A stretch of DNA of 64,000 bases from assembly GCA_965226965.1 (NCBI GenBank), contig OZ245715.1, positions 3,348,001 through 3,412,000 of the forward strand, given 5' to 3'. This document shows, in pieces, positions 18,021 to 26,854 of this stretch. This DNA comes from Endoryza foliicola (GTDB lineage Bacteria > Bacteroidota > Bacteroidia > Chitinophagales > Chitinophagaceae). Under the pieces are notes generated by a model. It ran no database searches. It worked only from the letters and a program-made list of their open reading frames with translations, and was not told the DNA's origin. The first letter of the stretch is position 1, and each line of letters begins with the position of its first letter. The translations under genes and the position numbers were made by a program.

Positions 18021-19289
18021 TTAAACCGCTTTTGCCATTTCAGTAATTGCTTTCACTAGTTGATCCAATTCAGCTGTTGTAGTATAAATATTAGGAGTAA
18101 TTCTACAACCGTGTACATTCGCATAGTCTATTGCAACTGTATAAATTTTGTATTCTTTCAACAAGCGCTCAGCTAGTAAGCCCGGTTTTATTCCTATAAT
18201 CCCAACATTAGCGATACCACAAGAACGCTCAACATCTGCAGGTGTATTCACTGCAACATTTTTCACTTTTCGTAGCTTAGAAGTCCAATACTGTTGTAAG
18301 TACCGCAATCGAGCTTCTTTTCTTTCCGGGCCTAACTTGTAATAAAAATCGATTGCATTGAGTATCGTTAAGTCGGTATGTACAGGGTGCGTTCCTGTAT
18401 GATTGAGTCGATAAATATCTGTCAATGGTTTAGAATCTCCGTCTGCAATTAAAGGCCAAGGATCAGGAATACTATTCTTGTTCACATATAGTATACCTGC
18501 CCCAAGTGGTACACTTAACCATTTATGTAAGGATGCTCCGTAAAAGTCGCAGTGTAAACTTGGGATATCATATTGAATATGAGCAAAGGCATGTGCTCCA
18601 TCAACCAGTACTTTCACACCGTGTTTGTGAGCCATATCTGCAATTTTTTGAACAGGCAGAATATGACCGGTAATATTGATCATGTGGCAAACCATCAACA
18701 GTTTCGTTTTCGGGGTAATGGCCGCTTCATATAGGGCTACAATCTCTTCGTCGCTAGCCGGATGATTGGGTACTGAAATGATCTTGTTGACTACTCCATG
18801 ACGCCTAGCAATTTGTTTAAACATATCAAGCATCGCTCCATAGTCTTGCTCTGCCATCACAGCTTCATCACCTTCCTTCCAAGCAAGTCCACCTATAATG
18901 GTATCAAGTGATTCAGTAGTATTTCTTGTAATGATTATTTCATCTGAGTTACACCCTGCTATTTTAGCAAGTGCTGCAGCAGCCTTTTTCTTATTATCCC
19001 ATTGCACCGTTCTCATATAATAAGACCCTTGATAGTTTACTTCACGAACATTCTTAATGAATGCTTCAAGTATTTCTTCGGGTTGAAAGCAATAGTAGCC
19101 ATTTTCCAAATTAATATAGTCTGGTTTGATCCGATATCCTTTGCGAATTGCTTCCCAAAAATTTTCATCTTGAGCTATTTGAGTGGCAGGAAGATGCTTT
19201 TTATCATGCAACGCTGCAGTGATGTTTTCGAATGCCGGAAAAGTAAACCCGGTAAGTGCAAGTGATTTTAGGAAAAAACGTTTGTTCAT
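18021..19289 (-). CDS. aminotransferase class V-fold PLP protein, exported
   Basis: This 422-aa PLP-dependent protein resembles isopenicillin-N epimerase/cysteine desulfurase-like enzymes. An N-terminal leader MNKRFFLKSLALTGF resembles the Tat-type leaders common in Bacteroidota but has KR instead of RR. The fold-type I features include TRNTTESLDTIIGGL near residue 120, the cofactor Asp in VLVDGAHAFAHI (~228) and the presumed Schiff-base Lys in YGASLHKWLSVPLGAG (~256). The frame extends upstream to 19346, but the ATG at 19289 begins the leader. It is the first gene of the probable hutI-hutG transcript. Its substrate is unknown. Confidence 0.85.
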   Translation of the reverse strand: MNKRFFLKSLALTGFTFPAFENITAALHDKKHLPATQIAQDENFWEAIRKGYRIKPDYINLENGYYCFQPEEILEAFIKNVREVNYQGSYYMRTVQWDNKKKAAAALAKIAGCNSDEIIITRNTTESLDTIIGGLAWKEGDEAVMAEQDYGAMLDMFKQIARRHGVVNKIISVPNHPASDEEIVALYEAAITPKTKLLMVCHMINITGHILPVQKIADMAHKHGVKVLVDGAHAFAHIQYDIPSLHCDFYGASLHKWLSVPLGAGILYVNKNSIPDPWPLIADGDSKPLTDIYRLNHTGTHPVHTDLTILNAIDFYYKLGPERKEARLRYLQQYWTSKLRKVKNVAVNTPADVERSCGIANVGIIGIKPGLLAERLLKEYKIYTVAIDYANVHGCRITPNIYTTTAELDQLVKAITEMAKAV

Positions 19290-19612
19290 GTTAGATAGTA
19301 TGTTAAAAAACACTAATACATTGTTTAGGCTCTTGACTTCAGTCAATAATACTTTTAAAGTTGAATGGAAGTCTTACCTTCCAACTAAGAGTCGTCACTT
19401 AAATCTATTAAAAACAATATAAATAAAGACAGAATAGTTGGATAAGCCGTTATAAATTACAGCGTATGTCTCTCAAATTATGAATTTATATAATAGAAAT
19501 GGCTGAAAATCAAGAAAGAATTTCTGATTTATAAGGCAAATTAAAGATGCACCTTGGGGACACACCATAAGCTTTCTTGCCACTATTTGAATCACCAACT
19601 CAAGCTATTGTT

Positions 19613-21010
19613 ATGAATTTGGCCCCGTTTAATTTAAGACCGTTTTTTAATGATATGACCGATGCTGTAATCAGCATCAGATCGAATGGAACCTGTTTGT
19701 TTTGGAACAAAGCAGCGGAAGATCTATTCGGTTGGAAATTTGAAGAGGTTGATGGTAAATTCTTACCTGAAATAATTATCCCTTTGGAAGACCGCGCCCA
19801 ACACATAGAAGTGGTTACACAAATCATCACGAATGCGAAAGCCACTTCAGGTGCTGCGCGAGCAGAAACCAAAACCGGAAAGATCTTTCCGGTAAGTTTT
19901 TCTGTGATACCCATGCAATTAGAGGACGAACAAATATTCTGTGTATTCTTTCGCGAGAATTCATCACAAGAAACGCATTTTATTCAAGCCATCATCCAAA
20001 GTATTCCGGGTATATTTTACTTCTTTGACCACACAGGGAAAATTCTCCGTTGGAATAGCAACTTTGAAAAAGTAACAGGGTATAGTGGATCAGAAATTTC
20101 TGAAATGCACCCCTTAGACTTTTTTGACGATAGCGACAAAGCCTATATTCAAAGCAGAATTGAGAAAACATTTATAGACGGGGTTGCCGATGCCGAAGCT
20201 CCAATGAAAACTAAATCAGGAGCTCGTCCGGTCTATTTTCTTACCGGAATCCAAACAGAATATGACGGCATTCCTTGTTTAGTTGGTATGGGGGTGGATA
20301 TAACCCGTTTGAAAGAACAAGAAAAAGCATTGCTTAAAACTCAGGAAGAAATTCGATCCTTAGCAATACATTTAGAATCTGTGAGAGAAAAAGAAAAGCA
20401 AAAGATTGCTAGAGATATCCACGAAGATCTAAGTCAAGAACTTGCATCATTGAAATTGTTACTTTCCATGACTTTTGATAGAACAAAAGAAGTTCAAACA
20501 AAAGAAAGCATTGAACGAGCTACTTCGCAGTTATCGAACTCCATTCAAAAACTAAGAGTAATTTCAAAAGAGTTGCATCAAACTATTTTGGCCGACTTAG
20601 GACTCCGTGAATCTGTGAATTCAAAACTCTTAGAATTTAGTAAGAAATGTAACATAGAAGTGCAGTTTGATTCTAATTTGAAGGTAAACCATATTGCTTC
20701 TACCATCGATGTCACTATTTTGAAAGTACTAGATGCAGCTTTGTCTAATGTTCAATTGCATGCAAAAGCAAGCATGGTAAGCGTTTCACTTCAAACAGAA
20801 AACAAAGAACTTGTATTGAAAATTAAAGACAATGGCCGTGGATTTGATCAAACACAGGAAAAAAAGAAAACAAGCTTAGGCTTAGTAAACATAAAAGAGA
20901 AAACCCTTGCAGTATCCGGGAAACTTGAACTTAGAACAGCCGAGGCAATGGGAACTGAAATAGTTGTTCGCATTCCATTACCTCAAAGTTTAGCAACCGT
21001 AAATGCCTAG
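19613..21010 (+). CDS. PAS-domain sensor histidine kinase (HisKA_3/NarL-type)
   Basis: This is a soluble sensor kinase of 465 aa with no transmembrane helix. Two PAS domains come first (residues ~10-125 and ~130-245, the second with YFFDHTGKILRWNSNFEKVTG). A coiled-coil linker (EKALLKTQEEIRSLAIHLESVREKEKQ) leads to the H-box IARDIHEDLSQELASLKL with the phospho-accepting His. The HATPase domain contains the N-box LDAALSNVQLHAKA, KDNGRGFD and SLGLVNIKEKTLAVSG. This is the family that usually pairs with NarL/LuxR response regulators; none is adjacent, so it is an orphan. The ATG at 19613 is preferred over the TTG at 19577. About 270 bp upstream is gene-free. Confidence 0.9.
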   Translation: MNLAPFNLRPFFNDMTDAVISIRSNGTCLFWNKAAEDLFGWKFEEVDGKFLPEIIIPLEDRAQHIEVVTQIITNAKATSGAARAETKTGKIFPVSFSVIPMQLEDEQIFCVFFRENSSQETHFIQAIIQSIPGIFYFFDHTGKILRWNSNFEKVTGYSGSEISEMHPLDFFDDSDKAYIQSRIEKTFIDGVADAEAPMKTKSGARPVYFLTGIQTEYDGIPCLVGMGVDITRLKEQEKALLKTQEEIRSLAIHLESVREKEKQKIARDIHEDLSQELASLKLLLSMTFDRTKEVQTKESIERATSQLSNSIQKLRVISKELHQTILADLGLRESVNSKLLEFSKKCNIEVQFDSNLKVNHIASTIDVTILKVLDAALSNVQLHAKASMVSVSLQTENKELVLKIKDNGRGFDQTQEKKKTSLGLVNIKEKTLAVSGKLELRTAEAMGTEIVVRIPLPQSLATVNA

Positions 21011-21013
21011 AAC

Positions 21014-21637
21014 TTATTGCACTCCAAAATAGTATACCAGCCAACAAAGGATACCTCCCACTATGATTACCGCCAAACCGGCTATTCTTTTTGACTTCAA
21101 AAAGAATAGCATCATTAGTCCGGTAATTGATACTAAAATCATCAATACGGCACTAATATCAATCAGCCATTTCCATTTGGAACCGGTGTCTCGTCCTTTG
21201 TGTAGATCATTGAGCACTCCCACCCAACCAACATAGGTTTCATTGATTTCAACAATCCCATTCTCTCGATTAACAAAAGCTGCTACTGCATAGCCGGGGC
21301 CATTGAATGAAACCGTACATTGGTATTCGTCTATTATAAATTCGGTAAGGGCGCCTTTGATACCAAATTTATTTCGAAATCGTTCTACGATCTCTAGCTT
21401 TTTAATTGCGATGGTATCCAATTTAGCTTCTACCCATGCCATGGGTACCGTGTCTTTTAAAGTGGTCGTTTTTTGCTGGTCTGCAAACCACTCAGTATGA
21501 TTCAATGTAATGCCGGTAATTGCAAAAAAAAGGAGTATTAGAAAACTCACCATTGACAAGTACAAATGAAACCATCTCGACCAATGTGCTGTTTGCTTAT
21601 AGATTCTTTTACCTAGCGGTTGTTGCTGTTTCTCCAT
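21014..21637 (-). CDS. PepSY-domain membrane protein
   Basis: This 207-aa inner membrane protein has a first helix HLYLSMVSFLILLFFAITGITLNHTEWF (residues ~24-51), a periplasmic PepSY-like region (~55-150, ENGIVEINETYVGWVGVLNDLHKGRDTG), and two more helices (~158-180 and ~185-205). The HW..W.H first-helix pattern and the LNDLHKGRDTG loop with His are typical of PepSY-TM proteins, which may bind haem or flavin-dependent electron carriers. I see no ApbE flavinylation motif. It starts 5 bp after the ApbE-DUF2271 gene and is probably co-transcribed. Confidence 0.88.
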   Translation of the reverse strand: MEKQQQPLGKRIYKQTAHWSRWFHLYLSMVSFLILLFFAITGITLNHTEWFADQQKTTTLKDTVPMAWVEAKLDTIAIKKLEIVERFRNKFGIKGALTEFIIDEYQCTVSFNGPGYAVAAFVNRENGIVEINETYVGWVGVLNDLHKGRDTGSKWKWLIDISAVLMILVSITGLMMLFFLKSKRIAGLAVIIVGGILCWLVYYFGVQ

Positions 21638-21642
21638 CTCTT

Positions 21643-23142
21643 TTAAGAAGCTTTTTTGTATTCCACCGACGCACTTGCTACCTCTGTATTGGCTTCTAAT
21701 GCAAATTTAGCTTCCTTCTTTTTACACTCAACTGTTTGCTTGATAATTTGATAGGTACCGTGTTCTCGCGCCACTTCAATGATAATAGTATAGGTACCTT
21801 GCGATACAAACTGTCCGGCATCGTTCTTTCCGTCCCATTTGATCACATAGTTACCGGCGGGTCGAGTAGCTGAACTAATGGTCGTAATATCGGCACCCGG
21901 CGTTTCACGATAGCGGGCATTGTTTTTCCTGAACCATTCTTTAAGGTCAGGTAACCAACGAGGCTTATTGAACCAAAGTGCGAGTGTTCTTTGCGTTTCT
22001 TGTTTGTCGTTTTCAACCCAAATGGCTACGAAGGGTCGATGTGAGCGACCTTCAAATTTTGCTAATTCAAGGTTGATCAAAACTTCATAATTTTCATTCC
22101 AAGTTTTTTGATTGGGAGTGGTAACCTTTGCCAATTCAGCGGGTTTCACCAATGCTTTCCAAGCGCTGTTGTAACGCACTTCTCCTTTCACATCTGTAAT
22201 CATGAAGGCCACTCCGGGAATAGCACTAGCTAGCGTTATCGATTCGTCTAGGGAAAGAATATTGAATGCAGTTGCCAATGCGCCGGCTGTTGTTGCGTCG
22301 TTGGCCACTACTGTAGCGTTTTGTATTTGTTGAGCAGGCGCAGCGGTTCTCGGGTCTAAAATATGAGAGTACCACTTGTTATTTACCAAAAAGCCCCGTT
22401 TATAGTTCCCACTAGTAGCAATTGCTTTGTTCGCAATGGATACCTGAATAGCGGGCACTTCGTTGTCGGCTATTTGCTTTGATGTAGCAACACCGATAAG
22501 TTCAGGTTGACTCCCCTTCACAACCACGTCACCCCCAATATTCAAAACAAGTCCTTGAACTCCGGTTTCTTGAAGTGCTTTTGTAGCTGCTTTGTCGATA
22601 ATATATGATTTAACGAAAGTGTTGAAAACGAGGGGCAGAGATCCTATATGAGTGGCGGTTTGATTCACCGGATCTAATACCCATTGTGCTTGTTGCATTT
22701 CAATAGCCATAGCTGTCAACGCGCCGGCTGATGGAAGCATACCGCTTTTCTGCGCATCTCTCCAAGACTCAATAGCGAGTGCAATTGAGGGATTCAAAGC
22801 ACCCTTGGTTTTTTGTTTCCAAGAATCAAACAATTCAAACAAGGTATATAGATCCTTACTTAGTTTAATAGGAGTTTGTTGCGTTTTTAACCAGAGACTC
22901 AATTCACTATTGGGATCATAAGAACTACTGATTGCCGATAGTCGGTCAATTTCGTTCAAAGCAATATCCGTTGCTATATCAGCTTTGATTTCTGAAGTAG
23001 TGAAAACTTTGAGATCGAAAGAAGTTCCGAGTACGTTTTCATAGTGCGATTGGAAAGATTTGATTGGTTTTACAGGGTTTGAAAAACCAAGGAGGGCAGT
23101 CGAAATAAGGAAAGACGAGAGCCAAATTCGGGTCAACTTCAT
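21643..23142 (-). CDS. ApbE-like FAD:protein FMN transferase fused to DUF2271
   Basis: This 499-aa exported protein has a signal peptide (~1-22), an ApbE domain (~30-335), and a C-terminal DUF2271-like domain (~350-485, RPFVAIWVENDK...RTLALWFNKPRWLPDLKEW). ApbE enzymes attach FMN to a Ser/Thr of extracytoplasmic redox proteins. Visible motifs are LNIGGDVVVKG, ATSGNYKRGF and SHILDPRTAAP. The usual Mg-binding motif TTADALAT reads TTAGALAT, so the conserved Asp is Gly while the Thr is kept. Either activity is reduced or metal is bound differently. It is the first gene of a pair with the PepSY protein, and an 8-4-8 palindrome lies 15 bp before its start. Confidence 0.9.
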   Translation of the reverse strand: MKLTRIWLSSFLISTALLGFSNPVKPIKSFQSHYENVLGTSFDLKVFTTSEIKADIATDIALNEIDRLSAISSSYDPNSELSLWLKTQQTPIKLSKDLYTLFELFDSWKQKTKGALNPSIALAIESWRDAQKSGMLPSAGALTAMAIEMQQAQWVLDPVNQTATHIGSLPLVFNTFVKSYIIDKAATKALQETGVQGLVLNIGGDVVVKGSQPELIGVATSKQIADNEVPAIQVSIANKAIATSGNYKRGFLVNNKWYSHILDPRTAAPAQQIQNATVVANDATTAGALATAFNILSLDESITLASAIPGVAFMITDVKGEVRYNSAWKALVKPAELAKVTTPNQKTWNENYEVLINLELAKFEGRSHRPFVAIWVENDKQETQRTLALWFNKPRWLPDLKEWFRKNNARYRETPGADITTISSATRPAGNYVIKWDGKNDAGQFVSQGTYTIIIEVAREHGTYQIIKQTVECKKKEAKFALEANTEVASASVEYKKAS

Positions 23143-23156
23143 ATTAAACGCTTATT

Positions 23157-23176
23157 TTATACTAATAATAGTATAA
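23157..23176. promoter_or_regulatory. perfect palindrome before the ApbE-DUF2271 gene (possible operator)
   Basis: TTATACTA-ATAA-TAGTATAA is a perfect 8-4-8 inverted repeat centred about 24 bp upstream of the ATG at 23142, where a repressor could cover the promoter. It does not match the Fur consensus. The regulator is unknown. Confidence 0.5.
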
Positions 23177-23209
23177 GACGTTCGGTTGACAAAAAACTTT
23201 TGGGGATGG

Positions 23210-24259
23210 CTAGTAATTTGATAAGATTTTAACTTCTCGCAATTTCATAAGTGCTTCCTGAAGGGCCGTATCTTCACCATATTTGCTTTCTATTATGATA
23301 TCAGGCTTCATTCTCCCTTCCTGTATTCTTCCTTTTCGATCGGCTTCTTGACACACGCTTAGTACTAACATGGCATTATTGGAGAGTTGATAGGTAGCAT
23401 TGGCTGTTGTAAGTCCGGCAGTAGGCAGCCCCATCATGATCGTTTCTTTCATACCTCGAAATGCGAGCGCCACAATTTCTCCGGAGCTGGCGGTTCGGTT
23501 CCCTGTTAAAACGATAATTTGAAGAGGTTTATTTGCAAGCTGATAGCCGGGTTGAGAAGTGCCACAGCGTTCGTACTTTCCTTGGTAGGTCTTCCCATTT
23601 TTATAGATAACCGGAACACGCTCTTCATTTCTGATAAAATAAACACAAGTATCTGTTTGTAGTAGTGGGCCAATTCCAGTGAGCATAGGCCAACAATTCC
23701 CACCAGTATTTTTTCGTAAATCAATAATCCAATGCTTAACTCCGGATCGATCGAGATAAGCGATGAGTGATTGCAAACTATCCGACATTTTCTCACAAAT
23801 CCATCGATCCGTAGAGCTAATAGCGGGTACTTCCAAATAACCTATTTCGGGTTCAAGAAGTTCCGCTCTGCAAGACCCCACTTGTTCTTTCCAGTTTTGA
23901 GAGAAACAAACATAAGAGGTATCGTTGTTATAGGTAGCCGCTTTTATGGCTGGCATAACAAAACTATGTTGTTCTTTGAGCAATTTAAAACAATGATTAA
24001 TGGCATCATAAGCGCCCTCGCAGGTGGTACTGGCTTTCACTTGCTGCTGAGCCAACAATTGAAGAGAATCCCAGGCAATGAAGTCTTTTTTGTAATAATT
24101 CTTCTTCATTAAATCGAACACTTCTGTAAGTAGTTTAGAAGCATTGATCACGCATTTTTCATAAGACGCTACAGGAGGTGCACTATTGGTGGTAGCCAAC
24201 TGGTCTTGCGCCAAAGCTGGGGTAGAAAGAAACACTAAGAACAGGAATCTCCAAGGCAT
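23210..24259 (-). CDS. secreted S41-family peptidase
   Basis: This 349-aa exported serine peptidase is related to C-terminal-processing/tricorn-type enzymes. A signal peptide (WRFLFLVFLSTPALAQ) is followed by a helical region (~35-110), IGYLEVPAI (~138), IIDLRKNTGGNCWPM (~173-188), and the nucleophile motif GNRTASSGEIVALAF (~255-269). The Lys found in CtpA-type GKG motifs is absent; the sequence there is GLPTAGLTT. That is typical of the variants without a Ser-Lys dyad. No PDZ domain is evident. The substrate is unknown. It lies 67 bp upstream of the ApbE gene on the same strand and could be read into it. Confidence 0.87.
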   Translation of the reverse strand: MPWRFLFLVFLSTPALAQDQLATTNSAPPVASYEKCVINASKLLTEVFDLMKKNYYKKDFIAWDSLQLLAQQQVKASTTCEGAYDAINHCFKLLKEQHSFVMPAIKAATYNNDTSYVCFSQNWKEQVGSCRAELLEPEIGYLEVPAISSTDRWICEKMSDSLQSLIAYLDRSGVKHWIIDLRKNTGGNCWPMLTGIGPLLQTDTCVYFIRNEERVPVIYKNGKTYQGKYERCGTSQPGYQLANKPLQIIVLTGNRTASSGEIVALAFRGMKETIMMGLPTAGLTTANATYQLSNNAMLVLSVCQEADRKGRIQEGRMKPDIIIESKYGEDTALQEALMKLREVKILSNY

Positions 24260-24305
24260 AGCAGCGGGTTTAAACTCTCTGAGATTCCTAAGTTAAAAAA
24301 TTCCA

Positions 24306-24336
24306 TAAAAAAAGGGGCCGTAATTATACGGCCCCA
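24306..24336 (-). terminator. intrinsic terminator of the delta-60-repeat gene
   Basis: On the minus strand a perfect stem GGGGCCGTA / TACGGCCCC with a 4-base loop is followed by seven T residues. It lies about 33 bp after the stop of the gene at 24369-26198 and just upstream of the S41 peptidase. Confidence 0.9.
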
Positions 24337-24368
24337 TTTCCACATATGTAAAGTCTAGGGGGTTGACA

Positions 24369-26198
24369 TTATTGTTTCACGAAACGAGAAGTCAACTTCA
24401 CATTGCCACCATCAGCAGAAACGGTAATATTGTACATTCCTTTCGATAAACGATTTACATCCAATGATGTAGTAATAGCCGTTCCTTGGAGTTCCATCGT
24501 ACTCATACTGAGAATTCTTCCTGAGAAGTCAGTTACAGTAATTTGAGTGCGTCCTTTAATTCCTGCTGGAATTTGCAAGTTCACGGTACTTGTAACCAAA
24601 CTTGGATAAACTTCCAAATTAGACGATACAGCACTGCTTCTTACAACAACAGCATTACTGTAAGTTATTTTACCATCTACAGATACCATTGCCAATCGAT
24701 AGAAGGTTGTATTGAGAAGCGCTTCTTTGTCAACAAAATTAAATTTAGACTGACTAGCAACGGCTGCAACGGCACCTAGAGATTTGAAGTTGCGACCATC
24801 GGTGCTCTTTTCAATATTGTATTGAATCAAACTCTTTTCTGTAAGCGCTTTCCAGGTTAATTCTACACCTACGGCATTTCTTTGAGCAGCAAAAGCTAGA
24901 TCGTTGAATGGAAGGGAGAAACCGTCGTTTTGGAAGGCAGCGATAGAAAAGTTCTTATTACCTGCATTTGAAATATATCCACCTGCATAAATGTATTGAT
25001 CACGCATTTTTACATAACGAACGAAGTCGTTTTGTCCTCCTGCTAAGTCAGCTGTAGCAATACCGTCGCCACTGAAGAGGTTATCCAAGGTTCCGTTAGA
25101 GTTGTAGCGAACCAGGGTAAAATCTCCGTTATCGCTGTTTCCTGCGATAATGATATGACCATCTTTCATCAAGGCAACTGCACGAGCCTGATCTTCGGTT
25201 GCACCAGGTCCGATATTAGTGATCACAATTCCACCTGTACCAAAAGTATTATCAAGTGAACCATCTGTATTGTAACGAGCTGTTGCAAAATCGAAATCAG
25301 AGCTTGTAGAAGCGCGCGTCCATCCTGTTCTTACAATTTTACCATCTGCTTGCAGTGCAATGCCATAGCAATGGTCGTCACTAATTCCGGCAGGCCCTAT
25401 CGGTGTTACTACAATACCACCGGTACCGAAAGTTGCATCTAAAGTACCATCGGTATTATAACGAGCCATCGCGAAATCGTAGTCAACGTCTTTTGAAGAA
25501 CCTGAGGCGATGATTTTATCATCTGATTGCACAACAAGGCTTGAGATAAAGTCTTCAGTACAACCTGTAATACCGGTTGTAACGATACCATCGCCACTGA
25601 AAGTATTATCGAGCGTTCCGTCGGTGTTAATGCGCACTACGGCGAAGTCACCGGAACATCCTTTGTTTCTATAACCTGCAATAACAATTTTACCGGTAGA
25701 AGTAAATTTTACGTTTGAGCCATGATCTTCCGAACCGGCGTCAATGTCTACAGTAAGAATACCATCTCCACTAAAAGTATTGTCGAAAGTTCCGTCTGAG
25801 TTTAAGCGAATACAAAAGAAATCGTAGGTAGGAGTACTATTGGTTTCTCCGATAACGATGATTTTGCCTGAGCCGTCAATTTCAACACCAAAAGCATCGT
25901 CGTTGCCACCGCCCAAGTCAATTTGAACGATACCGCCTGTTCCGAAGGTATTGTCTAAAGTACCGTTTTGGTTGTAACGAACTACTGCAATATCTGTAGT
26001 TGCGCCTACAACTGTATATCCTACGGCTACAACTTTACCGTCGGTTTGAAATTCAAATTTGCGAACTTCTTCGTTTCCTAGGCCAATTGGCGTGTTAGTA
26101 GCACCATTTGTACCGTACGTGTTAACGAGGCTTCCTACTTGGGCATAAGACAAGGTTGATAATCCAAGAATAGAAGCAATGAGTAAAAGCTTTCTCAT
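24369..26198 (-). CDS. delta-60 repeat beta-propeller-like protein with T9SS sorting domain
   Basis: This 609-aa secreted surface protein has a signal peptide (RKLLLIASILGLSTLSYAQ). About seven ~60-residue repeats follow, each centred on a motif like RYNTDGTLDNTFGTGGIV (six clear copies between residues ~65 and ~375, plus one degenerate copy at the start). A fibronectin-like region (~425-510, VELTWKALTEKSLIQYNIEKS) precedes a type A C-terminal T9SS sorting domain (~525-609, LEVYPSLVTSTVNLQIP ... GMYNITVSADG ... RFVKQ). The repeats alternate NTFGTGGI and NTFSGDGI. T9SS cargo passes the outer membrane and is anchored or released; ligand or function is unknown. A strong terminator follows. Confidence 0.92.
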   Translation of the reverse strand: MRKLLLIASILGLSTLSYAQVGSLVNTYGTNGATNTPIGLGNEEVRKFEFQTDGKVVAVGYTVVGATTDIAVVRYNQNGTLDNTFGTGGIVQIDLGGGNDDAFGVEIDGSGKIIVIGETNSTPTYDFFCIRLNSDGTFDNTFSGDGILTVDIDAGSEDHGSNVKFTSTGKIVIAGYRNKGCSGDFAVVRINTDGTLDNTFSGDGIVTTGITGCTEDFISSLVVQSDDKIIASGSSKDVDYDFAMARYNTDGTLDATFGTGGIVVTPIGPAGISDDHCYGIALQADGKIVRTGWTRASTSSDFDFATARYNTDGSLDNTFGTGGIVITNIGPGATEDQARAVALMKDGHIIIAGNSDNGDFTLVRYNSNGTLDNLFSGDGIATADLAGGQNDFVRYVKMRDQYIYAGGYISNAGNKNFSIAAFQNDGFSLPFNDLAFAAQRNAVGVELTWKALTEKSLIQYNIEKSTDGRNFKSLGAVAAVASQSKFNFVDKEALLNTTFYRLAMVSVDGKITYSNAVVVRSSAVSSNLEVYPSLVTSTVNLQIPAGIKGRTQITVTDFSGRILSMSTMELQGTAITTSLDVNRLSKGMYNITVSADGGNVKLTSRFVKQ

Positions 26199-26464
26199 GA
26201 CTTTATGTGGTTTAAAAAATTACAGAGTATGTGGCTTCTTGGAAAATTGGATAGAAAGAGGTTCTATCGATAGGAGTAGGAAGTGCTAAATAAGAAAAGA
26301 TAATCCGTAAGTAAAAGTATTTACGAGAGTTTTTTTTTGCACGATTTCACTTCATCGCTATTTTACTAAACATTTTTCGTAGTTCCAACACCCAAATTAC
26401 CACAAATAATTGATTTTCAATACAAACATAGGTAATTTTTATGTGTTGCAACATTAATTTTTTA

Positions 26465-26854
26465 CTATTTCGGCTGTATCAAATCCCATAAGTTTCCGTA
26501 TAAATCTTCAAATACGGCTACTTTTCCATAAGACTGTTCTTCGGGCGGCCTTACAAATGCAACTCCTTTTGATGAATAGTTATCAAAATCGCGGTCAAAA
26601 TCGTCGGTATAGAGAAATAAAAATACACGCCCCCCGGTTTGATTTCCCACTCTAGAAAGCTGCTCTTCATTGGCCGCTTTTGCCAGCAAAAGTTCAGCAC
26701 CACCGGTGCCTTTGGGACGAACCCGCACCCATCGTTTAGTGGTACTTAATTCGGTATCCTCTAAAAGTTCAAAGCCCAAAATAGTAGTATAAAATTCAAT
26801 GGCTTCATCGTAGTCGCGTACCACCAATGCCAATTGCCCAAGTTGCTGATTCAT
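26465..26854 (-). CDS. VOC-family (glyoxalase/dioxygenase-like) protein
   Basis: This 129-aa single-domain vicinal-oxygen-chelate protein has the typical start LALVVRDYDEAIEFYTTILGFEL and end VAVFEDLYGNLWDLIQ. Acidic metal-ligand candidates are visible (the late Glu in VFEDLYGN), but substrate cannot be deduced. Its ATG overlaps the stop of the dipeptidase gene by one base (TAATG), so the two are translationally coupled. Confidence 0.9.
   Translation of the reverse strand: MNQQLGQLALVVRDYDEAIEFYTTILGFELLEDTELSTTKRWVRVRPKGTGGAELLLAKAANEEQLSRVGNQTGGRVFLFLYTDDFDRDFDNYSSKGVAFVRPPEEQSYGKVAVFEDLYGNLWDLIQPK

Noticed and set aside
23157..23176. Palindrome as a Fur box
   Set aside because: The bases do not fit the GATAATGAT-type Fur consensus.
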